Origin: JACCTU01 sp963737405
GTDB lineage: Bacteria > Actinomycetota > Thermoleophilia > Gaiellales > Gaiellaceae
Reading direction: 5' to 3'
NCBI GenBank assembly: GCA_963737405.1
Contig: CAVTSL010000002.1
Location: 31,693-95,692, forward strand
Length of the DNA: 64,000 nucleotides
Position 1 is the first letter of the stretch. Every line of letters starts with the position of its first letter. The position numbers were made by a program, and so were the translations under genes. This document shows, one piece after another, positions 17,328 through 25,395 of the stretch. The notes beneath the pieces were generated by a model, which saw only the letters and a list, made by a program, of their open reading frames with translations, did not search any database and had not been told where the DNA came from.

Positions 17328-19310
17328 TTGCAGCACCGAACGTTGAACTTGGGGATCCTGGCGCATGTAGACGCCGGTAAGACGACGCTCACCGAGCGGC
17401 TGCTCTATGCGGCCGGTGTGATCGACCAGCTCGGCAGCGTCGACGACGGCAGCACGCAGACGGACACGCTCGCGCTCGAACGCCAGCGCGGGATCACGAT
17501 CAAGTCGGCGGTCGTGTCGTTCGCGATCGACGACGTCACCGTCAACCTGATCGACACGCCCGGGCACCCGGACTTCATCGCCGAGGTGGAGCGCGTCCTG
17601 GGCGTCCTCGACGGCGCCGTGCTCGTGATCTCGGCGGTCGAAGGCGTGCAGTCGCAGACGCGCATCCTGATGCGCGCGCTGCATCGACTGCGCGTGCCGA
17701 CGCTCGTGTTCGTGAACAAGATCGACCGCCGCGGCGCGAGGTACGACGGCGTGCTGCGGGCGATCGCCGAGAAGCTGACGCCTGCGATCGTGCCGATGGG
17801 GGTCGCGCAGGACCTCGGGACGGACACCGCCGGCTTCACGCCGTACGGCGCGAACGACCCCGGCTTCGTCTCGGCGTTGGCCGACGCCGTCGCAGAGCAC
17901 GACGACGCGATCCTCGCCGCGTACGTCGACGACGAGACGAGCGTCTCCTACGCCCGCCTCCGCCGGGAGCTCGCCGCCCAGACCGGGCGTGCGCTCGTGC
18001 ACCCGGTGTTCTTCGGCTCGGCCAAGACCGGAGTCGGCGTGGATGCGATCAGCGCCGGCATCGCGGAGCTGCTGCCCGCCGCCGCAGGCGACGGGGATGG
18101 CCCAATCTCGGGCACCGTGTTCAAGGTCGACCGCGGCTCGGCCGGCGAGAAGATCGCCTACGTCCGCATGTTCTCCGGAACGCTGCGAACGCGGGACCGG
18201 CTGGAGGTCGGCAACGGGAGCGAGCGCAAGGTGACGGCGATCGACGTCTTCGACCGCGGCTCGGCGGTGCGTCGACCGGCGGTCGCCGCCGGCGAGATCG
18301 GGAAGCTCTGGGGCCTCGGCGACATCAAGATCGGCGACGCGATCGGAACGTCGGCGACTACGTCGAACGACCACCACTTCGCGCCGCCGACGTTCGAGAC
18401 GGTCGTCGTTCCGCGCCGGCCCGACGACAGAGGCGCGCTGCACGTCGCGCTGACGCAGCTCGCCGAGCAGGACCCGCTGATCAACGTGCGGCAGGACGAG
18501 AGCCGGCACGAGCTGTCGGTCTCGCTCTACGGCGAGGTGCAGAAGGAGGTCATCCAGGCGACGCTCGCGAACGACTTCGACCTCGACGTCGGGTTCCGCG
18601 AGACGACGACGATCTGCATCGAGCGGCCCGTCGGAGTGGGCACGGCGGTCGACCTCCTCGGCAAGGGCGCCAATCCGTTCCTCGCGGGCGTCGGGCTGCG
18701 TGTCGAGCCGGCTGCGGTCGGCGGAGGCGTGGAGCTCCGACTGGAGCTGAAGGTCGAGTCGATCCCGCTCTACGTCTACAAGGACACCGAGGAGTTCCGC
18801 CGGGCGGTGGAGGCCACCGTGCGGGAGACGCTGCGGCAGGGCCTCTTCGGCTGGGAGGTCGAGGACTGCGCGGTCGTGATGACGCACTCGGACTACGCGT
18901 CGCCGGACACGACGGCAAAGGACTTCCGCCTCCTGACGCCGCTCGTGCTGATGAGCGCGCTGCAGGACGCGGGCACCGTCGTCTGCGAGCCGATCCACCG
19001 CTTCCACCTCGAGCTCCCGGACGACGCGCTCGGCCCGACGCTGCCGGCGCTCGCGCGGCTGCACGCGCTTCCGGAACCGCCGGTCGTGCACGGCTCGTCA
19101 TGCACGGTCGAGGGCGACATCCCGGCGGCGCGCGTGCAGGAGCTGCGACAGCGCCTCCCGGCCCTCACGCACGGCGAAGGCGTGCTCGAGTCCATCTTCA
19201 GCCGCTACGAGCCGGTGAGCGGGACCGCCCCGACGCGACCACGTTCGGACCACAACCCGCTGAACCGCGAGGAGTACCTGCTGCACGTCGCCGGACGTCT
19301 CCAAGGATGA
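17328..19310 (+). CDS. Translation GTPase, TetM/OtrA-like ribosomal protection family
   Basis: 660 residues, starting at TTG (17328) after a GGAGGG. EF-G-like GTPase with G1 AHVDAGKTT, G2 RGITI, G3 DTPGHPDF, G4 NKID and G5 GSAKTG, then beta-barrel, domain III and EF-G domain IV/V regions. It belongs with the ribosomal protection proteins that displace tetracycline. Chromosomal copies like this are frequent in actinobacteria and may act on other ribosome-bound ligands, so resistance is only possible, not shown. The ParB-like gene starts on the base after its stop. Confidence 0.88.
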   Translation: MQHRTLNLGILAHVDAGKTTLTERLLYAAGVIDQLGSVDDGSTQTDTLALERQRGITIKSAVVSFAIDDVTVNLIDTPGHPDFIAEVERVLGVLDGAVLVISAVEGVQSQTRILMRALHRLRVPTLVFVNKIDRRGARYDGVLRAIAEKLTPAIVPMGVAQDLGTDTAGFTPYGANDPGFVSALADAVAEHDDAILAAYVDDETSVSYARLRRELAAQTGRALVHPVFFGSAKTGVGVDAISAGIAELLPAAAGDGDGPISGTVFKVDRGSAGEKIAYVRMFSGTLRTRDRLEVGNGSERKVTAIDVFDRGSAVRRPAVAAGEIGKLWGLGDIKIGDAIGTSATTSNDHHFAPPTFETVVVPRRPDDRGALHVALTQLAEQDPLINVRQDESRHELSVSLYGEVQKEVIQATLANDFDLDVGFRETTTICIERPVGVGTAVDLLGKGANPFLAGVGLRVEPAAVGGGVELRLELKVESIPLYVYKDTEEFRRAVEATVRETLRQGLFGWEVEDCAVVMTHSDYASPDTTAKDFRLLTPLVLMSALQDAGTVVCEPIHRFHLELPDDALGPTLPALARLHALPEPPVVHGSSCTVEGDIPAARVQELRQRLPALTHGEGVLESIFSRYEPVSGTAPTRPRSDHNPLNREEYLLHVAGRLQG

Positions 19311-20117
19311 GTGCGTACGATTTCCGCGCAGGCCATGAGAGCGCTCAGATCTCGCAAGAGCACCGATCTGCTCGAGCTCGACGACGTCGAGCGGCGGCTG
19401 CGGCCGTTCTCGCGCCACTACCTTGGCCTCCGCTCCGTTCCGATCGACCACATCGTGGGGACCGAGGGACGAGCGGCGGCCTTCACGCGCGACTTCGAGC
19501 CGCGGCACTCGTTCAGCCGCGACCGCCTTCGCTCGCTCGCCGGCGCGTTCCCCGATGGCAGCTTTCCGCCGATCGTCGCCGTGAAGCTCGGCGAGACCTA
19601 CTTCGTGATCGACGGCCACCACCGCGTCGCGCTCACGCGGCGGAACGGCGGCGCGATGATCGACGCGGACGTGACCGAGTTCGTCGCGCGCGTGCCGCTC
19701 CCGCCGGGCGCGGACATGGTCGAAGTCGTCCTCCGCGAGCTCGAGCGGGTGTTCATCGAGCAGAGCGGCCTCGCCGAGGCTCGCCCCGGGGTGCGCGTCG
19801 GCGCGAGCAAGCCGTCGCTCTACCTCGAGCTGCTCGAGAACCTCCAGGTGCACGGCTACCACCTGATGCGCGAGCGGGACCGGGTGCTCGGGAACGCCGA
19901 GATCGCAGGCGACTGGTACGACCAGATCTACGAGCCGGTCGTCGACGCAGCTGCCAAGCAAGGCGCTGCAGACATCCGCGACGCTCCGGGCGCCGACGTC
20001 TTCCTGCTCCTCCACCGCCGCCGTCGCGAAGCGTTCCCGTCGTGCGGCTGCCCGCCGCTCGAGGAGACGATCCCAGCGGAAGCTCCTCCAAGGCGCCGCC
20101 GTCTCTTCCGGCGCTGA
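19311..20117 (+). CDS. ParB/Srx-like domain protein
   Basis: 268 residues; GTG directly abuts the stop of the GTPase gene. The N-terminal half is a ParB-like domain (VPIDHIVGTEGRAAAFTRDF, FPPIVAVKLGETYFVIDGHH, then RVALTRRNGG). The C-terminal half is helical with Cys in SCGCPP. It is not the chromosomal ParB: no partition HTH is visible and there is no parA. Similar proteins are annotated as ParB-like nuclease or regulatory proteins; function unknown. Confidence 0.75.
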   Translation: MRTISAQAMRALRSRKSTDLLELDDVERRLRPFSRHYLGLRSVPIDHIVGTEGRAAAFTRDFEPRHSFSRDRLRSLAGAFPDGSFPPIVAVKLGETYFVIDGHHRVALTRRNGGAMIDADVTEFVARVPLPPGADMVEVVLRELERVFIEQSGLAEARPGVRVGASKPSLYLELLENLQVHGYHLMRERDRVLGNAEIAGDWYDQIYEPVVDAAAKQGAADIRDAPGADVFLLLHRRRREAFPSCGCPPLEETIPAEAPPRRRRLFRR

Positions 20118-20193
20118 CGACCTCGAGCTCGGCCGGAGTCACGCCGTACACCAACGGGTCGCGCGCCTGACGTGCCGGGTCTAGGCTGTTCGC

Positions 20194-20589
20194 ATGGGTC
20201 GGACGCAGAACCGGCCGTTGCCGTTGATCCTCGCGCGCGAGCTCGCGTCGAACGTCGCGACAGCTTTCCTCGTGCTGGACCGCGACGGGACGCTGATCTT
20301 CTTCAACGACCGCGCGGAGCAGATCATCGGCTCGAGCCCCGCCGAGCTCGGCGAGCTCTCCGAGGAGGAGTGGCGAGCGCTCCTCAGCGTCGAGCGGCTC
20401 GACGGGACGCCGGTCCCGAGCGAGGAGACGCCGTCGTCGGTCGCGCGCCGGGAGTGTCGCCCGGTGCTCGACACGCTCGTCTACACGAGGCGCGACGGGC
20501 ACCGCATGACGCTCGTCGTGGTCGCGGTACCGCTGCTCGCGCACGCGGACGACCTCGCGGGTGTCTTCCTGGTCTTCTGGGAGACCTGA
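20194..20589 (+). CDS. Single-domain PAS protein
   Basis: 131 residues forming one PAS domain (VATAFLVLDRDGTLIFFNDR, AEQIIGSSPAELGELSEEEW, then RDGHRMTLVVVAVPLLAH). No output domain is attached. It ends 3 bases before an MBL-fold hydrolase, so it is likely the sensory partner of that enzyme in a two-gene unit (inference). Confidence 0.85.
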   Translation: MGRTQNRPLPLILARELASNVATAFLVLDRDGTLIFFNDRAEQIIGSSPAELGELSEEEWRALLSVERLDGTPVPSEETPSSVARRECRPVLDTLVYTRRDGHRMTLVVVAVPLLAHADDLAGVFLVFWET

Positions 20590-20592
20590 GCG

Positions 20593-21468
20593 ATGAAGGC
20601 GACCGTCTGGGGCTGCCGGGGCTCGATCGCTTCGCCGGGACCAGAGACCGTCGTGTACGGCGGGAACACGTCCTGCATCGCGCTCGAGCTGTCCGACGAG
20701 ACGCCCGTGATCCTCGATGCAGGCACGGGCATCCTTCGGCTCGGGCCGTCGCTCGCCGAGCGGTTCCCGCGCCCGATCCACATCTTCCTCACCCACCTCC
20801 ACCTCGACCACATCGAGGGTCTCGGCTTCTTCGCGCCCATGTGGATGCCGGGACAGGAGGTGCACTTCTGGGGACCGCCCTCGCCGATCGCCGGCCTCTC
20901 GGAGCGGATCGCCCGGTACTTCTCCCCTCCGCTGTTCCCGATCCAGCTCTCCGACGTCCCCGCGACGCTCGTGTTCCACGACCTGCCGGAGGAAGAGTTC
21001 CGCCTCGGCCCGGCCGACGTGCTCGCGCACCCGGTCCAGCATCGCGGGCCGACCGTCGGCTTCCGCTTCTCCGACGACGGCCGTTCGCTCGCCTACATCC
21101 CGGACCACGAGCCGTTCCTCGGGGTCGAGCCCGGCGAGGTCGACCCGGACTGGCTCTCCGGCTTCAGCCTCGCGGAGGGCGTCGAGACGCTCGTGCACGA
21201 CGCGCAGTACTTCGAGGACGAGTACCACGACCGCCGCGGGTTCGGCCACTCGAGCGTCGCGCACGCGGTCGCGTTCGCCCAGGCCGCCTCAGCCGACCGG
21301 CTCGTGCTGTTCCATCACGACCCGATGCACACCGACGCCGATCTCGAGCTCGTGCAGGCGCGCGCACGCGAGCTCTGGGGCGACGAGGGGCGTCCGCCGG
21401 AGCTCGCCCGCGACGGCATGCAGCTCGCGCTGATGCCGCGGCTCTCGCCGCGGCTCTCGTCCTGGTAG
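20593..21468 (+). CDS. MBL-fold metal-dependent hydrolase
   Basis: 291 residues. The metallo-beta-lactamase core shows WGCRGSIASPGPETVVYGGNT at the N-terminus, the metal motif THLHLDHIEG, a second His region (HPVQHRGPTVGFRF), Asp in AYIPDHEP and VHDAQYF, and the late HHDPMHTD motif. The layout resembles RNase Z/PhnP or cyclic-nucleotide phosphodiesterase-like MBL enzymes, with a GCRGS N-terminus seen in signalling MBL proteins. Substrate unknown. Cotranscribed with the PAS gene. Confidence 0.88.
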   Translation: MKATVWGCRGSIASPGPETVVYGGNTSCIALELSDETPVILDAGTGILRLGPSLAERFPRPIHIFLTHLHLDHIEGLGFFAPMWMPGQEVHFWGPPSPIAGLSERIARYFSPPLFPIQLSDVPATLVFHDLPEEEFRLGPADVLAHPVQHRGPTVGFRFSDDGRSLAYIPDHEPFLGVEPGEVDPDWLSGFSLAEGVETLVHDAQYFEDEYHDRRGFGHSSVAHAVAFAQAASADRLVLFHHDPMHTDADLELVQARARELWGDEGRPPELARDGMQLALMPRLSPRLSSW

Positions 21469-21496
21469 CTGCTACGGGAGACGGGTCAGCGGCCGC

Positions 21497-22093
21497 CTAC
21501 CGCTTGACCCGGTAGTCGACGAACGTCGCGTACTGCGACTGCCGCACGCCGAGGTGCTCCAGCTCGAGCGGCGTCGAGAAGTCCTCGAACAGCCGCTTGC
21601 CGCCGCCCAGGACGACCGGCGCGACGATGATCGTCAGCTCGTCGACGAGCCCCGCCTCGAGCGCCTGGCGGATGACGTCTGCGCCGCCCATGACGTGCAC
21701 GTGCTTGTCACCGGCTGCTTCGACCGCCTTCGCGACGGCCTCCTCCACCCCGGACACGAACGTGAACGCACCGCCCTCCGGCTCCTCCTCAGGGCGGTGC
21801 GTGACGATGAAGACCGGGAAGCCCCACGGGTTCTCGTCGCCCCAGTGGCCGGCGGCCTCGTACGTCCAGCGTCCGGCGACGACCGCGCCGAGCCCGGACA
21901 TCGCGTCCTTCAGCCAGGCGGCGTCCTCGCCGGTCGCCTCACCGGTGGGCTCGGCGTCGTACGTCCACGGCCCGCCGAACACCCAGTAGTGCAGTCGCTC
22001 CCCGCCGTCTCCGAGCCCCTTGCCCGGCCCGTCGTCGGGCCCGGCGACGTACCCGTCGACGGACGTCGTGATCCCTGCGAGAACCTTGGTCAT
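21497..22093 (-). CDS. Dihydrofolate reductase-family (RibD C-terminal-like) protein
   Basis: 198 residues: MTKVLAGITTSVDGYVAGPD (family N-terminus), VVAGRWTYEAAGHWG, VHVMGGADVIRQALEAGLVD and PVVLGGGKRLFED. These NADPH-binding reductases are distinct from folate DHFR and their substrates are mostly unknown. A good AGGTGACG site precedes the ATG. Confidence 0.92.
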   Translation of the reverse strand: MTKVLAGITTSVDGYVAGPDDGPGKGLGDGGERLHYWVFGGPWTYDAEPTGEATGEDAAWLKDAMSGLGAVVAGRWTYEAAGHWGDENPWGFPVFIVTHRPEEEPEGGAFTFVSGVEEAVAKAVEAAGDKHVHVMGGADVIRQALEAGLVDELTIIVAPVVLGGGKRLFEDFSTPLELEHLGVRQSQYATFVDYRVKR

Positions 22094-22195
22094 CGAACGT
22101 CACCTCTTTCTCTCGAAGCGTGTCTCCAGAGGAGACTGCCCGAGCCTCCGAGATTCATCGCCCCCGAACGCGGTGCGCGCCGCTAGCGTCCGGCT

Positions 22196-23356
22196 GTGAT
22201 CGACGGGAACGCCGAGCGCGAGCACCCCGTTTCGCCGCTCGAGCTCTTCTTCGACCTGGTCTTCGTCTTCGCGTTCACGCAGGTCACGACGGTGCTGGCC
22301 GACAACCCGACGTGGAGCGGGCTCGGGCACGCGCTCCTCATCCTCACCGCGCTCTGGTGGCCCTGGGCCGCCTACGCCTGGCTCACGAACACCTTCGATC
22401 CCGAGGAGGGCGCGGCCTGGGGGGCCTTGCTCCTCGCGATGGCGGCGATGTTCGTCGCGGCGCTCGCCGTGCCCGACGCGTTCGGCGCTCACGGCGTCGT
22501 GTTCGGCGTCGCTTTCCTGATCGTGAACGTCATGCACCTGACGCTCTATGCGCTCGCCGCACGCGGCGACCCCGACCTGTTCGCGGCGATTCTCAGAGTC
22601 GCTCCGAGTGCGCTCGCCGGCAGCGTGCTGATCCTCGCGGCGGGGTTCGTCCACGGCGGGCTCCGGCCGATCCTGTGGCTGGCCGCGCTCGCGGTCGGCT
22701 TCTTCGCGCCGCTGATCGGACGGGTGAGCGGCTGGCGCGTCGAGCCGGCGCACTTCGTCGAGCGTCACGGGCTGATCGTGATCATCGCGATCGGCGAGTC
22801 GCTGGTCGCAATCGGGCTCGGCGCGAGGGAGACCCGACTCGGAGCGAGCGTGATCGTCGCGGCGGTCCTCGGCTTCCTCGTCGCGACCTCGTTCTGGTTG
22901 GCGTACTTCGACTTCTTCCCGTTCCGCGGGCGCCAGATGCTCGCCGACCGAACCGGAACGGAGCGCACCGCGCTCGCGCGCGACGTCTACACCTACCTGC
23001 ATCTGCCGATGATCGCCGGCATCATCCTGTTCGCGTTCGCGATGAAGGTCACGCTCGCGCACGTCGGGGACGAGCTCGACACGATCCCGGCGATCGCGCT
23101 CTGCGGCGGCCCGGCGGTCTACCTGCTCGCATATGTGGCCCTGCGCTTCCGCGTGTCGCGCACGTTCGGCCGCGGTCGCCTGCTCGCCGCGATCGCCTGC
23201 GCACTGCTGATCCCCGTGGCGCTCGCCGTGCCGGCGCTCCTCGCGCTCGCGCTCGTGGCCGCCGTCTGGGTCGCGCTCCACGCGTACGAGATCATCTGGT
23301 GGCGCGAGGCTCGCGCGCAGGCGCGCGCGTTGCGGCTTCCGGCGTCCTCGTCCTGA
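22196..23356 (+). CDS. Low-temperature requirement A (LtrA) family membrane protein
   Basis: 386 residues, GTG start, about ten to eleven membrane helices. The family signature is at the N-terminus (SPLELFFDLVFVFAFTQVTT) with the later conserved VERHGLIVIIAIGESLVAIG and YTYLHLPMIAGIILFAFAMK. LtrA was named from Listeria growth at low temperature; its transport role is unclear. Confidence 0.93.
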   Translation: MIDGNAEREHPVSPLELFFDLVFVFAFTQVTTVLADNPTWSGLGHALLILTALWWPWAAYAWLTNTFDPEEGAAWGALLLAMAAMFVAALAVPDAFGAHGVVFGVAFLIVNVMHLTLYALAARGDPDLFAAILRVAPSALAGSVLILAAGFVHGGLRPILWLAALAVGFFAPLIGRVSGWRVEPAHFVERHGLIVIIAIGESLVAIGLGARETRLGASVIVAAVLGFLVATSFWLAYFDFFPFRGRQMLADRTGTERTALARDVYTYLHLPMIAGIILFAFAMKVTLAHVGDELDTIPAIALCGGPAVYLLAYVALRFRVSRTFGRGRLLAAIACALLIPVALAVPALLALALVAAVWVALHAYEIIWWREARAQARALRLPASSS

Positions 23357-23411
23357 ACCCGTTTGCGGAGGCCTGCCGGGGGGAGCAAGATGGCACTGTG
23401 AGTCGACTGCC

Positions 23412-25349
23412 GTGAGCTCGCCGGAGGATCAGCGCAAGAGCCCGACGCCGCCGCAGGCCCCGCGGTTTCGCTTCAGCACCCGGTGGATCGTCTTTGCCGC
23501 CGCGCTCCTGATCTTCAACTTCTTTCTCGCCTCGCGGGCGATGCAGCCGACGTCCCGGGTCTCCGTCCCCTACAGCCCGTTCTTCCTGCAGCAGGTGAGA
23601 GACGGCCACGTGAAGGAGATCACGTCGAAGGGCACGGCGGTCCAGGGCACGTTCACCCAGAACGTGACCTACGACGGAGAGAAGCCGACGACGAACTTCC
23701 GGACGGAGATCCCGGCGTTCGCGGACAACGACGCCCTCTCGCAGCTCCTGCAGTCGAAGGGCGTGATCGTGAACGCGGAACCGCTCGACACGGGGCCACC
23801 GTGGTGGCAGAGCCTGCTGCTCGGCTTCGGCCCCACGCTCCTCTTTCTCCTCCTGCTCGTCTGGCTGATGCGGCGCGCCGGCAACGTGCAGGGCCTGCTC
23901 GGCTCGTTCGGGCGCTCGCGCGCGCGCCGCTACCAGCCGACCGGCGACAAGGTCACGTTCGCAGACGTCGCGGGGATCGACGAGGCCAAGGCGGAGCTGA
24001 GCGAGGTCGTCGACTTCCTGCGCATGCCCGACAAGTACCGACGGCTGGGCGCCCGCATCCCGCGCGGCGTGCTGCTCTCCGGCCCACCGGGCACGGGCAA
24101 GACGCTGCTCGCGCGCGCAGTCGCAGGGGAGGCGGACGTCCCGTTCTTCTCGTTGTCGGCGTCCGAGTTCGTCGAGGCGATCGTCGGGGTGGGCGCGTCG
24201 CGCGTCCGCGATCTCTTCGAGCAGGCGAAGGCAGCCGCGCCGTCGATCATCTTCATCGACGAGCTCGACGCGATCGGCCGGTCGCGGACGTCCGGCGTCG
24301 CGGGGTTCAGCGGCGGCAACGACGAGCGCGAGCAGACGTTGAATCAGATCTTGACCGAGATGGACGGCTTCGGCTCGTCGACGAACGTGATCGTGATCGG
24401 CGCGACCAACCGGCCGGACGTCCTCGACTCCGCACTGCTCCGCCCCGGCCGGTTCGACCGGCGGGTGGCGGTTCAGCCTCCCGACCGCGCCGGGCGCGAG
24501 GCGATCCTCGAGGTGCACGCGCGTTCGGTGCCGCTCGCGCCGGAGGTCGACCTCGGCCGGATCGCGGCAACGACCCCGGGAATGGTCGGAGCGGATCTCG
24601 CGAACCTCGTCAACGAGGCCGCGCTGCTGGCCGCCCGGCGAAACCACCAGGCCGTCGCCGAATCGGACTTCACGGACGCGCTCGAGCGGATCGTGCTCGG
24701 TGCGGAGCGTCGGGTGATGATGACCGAGGAGGACCGGCGCCGCACCGCGTACCACGAGGGCGGTCACGCGATCGTCGGCATGCTCACGCCCGGCGCCGAT
24801 CCCGTGCGCAAGGTCTCGATCATCCCCCGCGGGCTCGCGCTCGGCGTCACCTTCGCGGCGCCCGAGAGCGACCGGTTCAACTACCGCGCGCCCGAGGTGG
24901 TGGCGAAGATCAAGGTCGCGCTCGGAGGGCGCGCCGCGGAGGAGGTCGTGTACAGCGACACGAGCACGGGCGCGGAGTCGGACATCCAGCAGCTCACGCA
25001 GATCGCCCGCCAGATGGTCGGCCGCTGGGGCATGAGCTCGGCGATCGGCCCGATCGCGGTGCTACCGCGCGACGGCGCAGGCCCGCTCCTGCCGGGCGTC
25101 GCCGAGGTCTCGCCGCACACGCAGGAGCTCATCGACGACGAGGTGCGCCGCATCGTCGACGAATCGCATCGAGAAGTCGTCTCGCTGCTGACGGAGCATC
25201 GCAGCAAGCTCGACTCCCTCGCGAACGCGCTGCTCGAGCACGAGACGCTCGACGAGGAAGACGCGTACGCGGCCGCGGGGGTTCCGCGGGCGCCGACGTC
25301 GGGCGCGGACTCGTACGCCGCAGCGGCTCGATCGCGCATCGACCGCTAG
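23412..25349 (+). CDS. ftsH: ATP-dependent zinc metalloprotease FtsH
   Basis: 645 residues, GTG start. Two membrane helices (about 26-42 and 133-153) flank a short extracytoplasmic domain. The AAA+ module has Walker A GPPGTGKT (224-231), Walker B IIFIDELDA and the second region of homology ATNRPDVLDSALLRPGRFDR. The peptidase has HEGGH (448-452) and a later Asp in GAESDIQQ. It degrades membrane and regulatory proteins. Odd: the pore loop reads EAIVGVG (about 255-261) where FtsH normally has EMFVGVG, so the translocating aromatic is Ile. It may be a second, specialised FtsH. Confidence 0.95.
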   Translation: MSSPEDQRKSPTPPQAPRFRFSTRWIVFAAALLIFNFFLASRAMQPTSRVSVPYSPFFLQQVRDGHVKEITSKGTAVQGTFTQNVTYDGEKPTTNFRTEIPAFADNDALSQLLQSKGVIVNAEPLDTGPPWWQSLLLGFGPTLLFLLLLVWLMRRAGNVQGLLGSFGRSRARRYQPTGDKVTFADVAGIDEAKAELSEVVDFLRMPDKYRRLGARIPRGVLLSGPPGTGKTLLARAVAGEADVPFFSLSASEFVEAIVGVGASRVRDLFEQAKAAAPSIIFIDELDAIGRSRTSGVAGFSGGNDEREQTLNQILTEMDGFGSSTNVIVIGATNRPDVLDSALLRPGRFDRRVAVQPPDRAGREAILEVHARSVPLAPEVDLGRIAATTPGMVGADLANLVNEAALLAARRNHQAVAESDFTDALERIVLGAERRVMMTEEDRRRTAYHEGGHAIVGMLTPGADPVRKVSIIPRGLALGVTFAAPESDRFNYRAPEVVAKIKVALGGRAAEEVVYSDTSTGAESDIQQLTQIARQMVGRWGMSSAIGPIAVLPRDGAGPLLPGVAEVSPHTQELIDDEVRRIVDESHREVVSLLTEHRSKLDSLANALLEHETLDEEDAYAAAGVPRAPTSGADSYAAAARSRIDR

Positions 25350-25395
25350 ACGCTTCCGTCAGCCCGGCGACTTGGAGCACGTCGGACCGTGGGGG

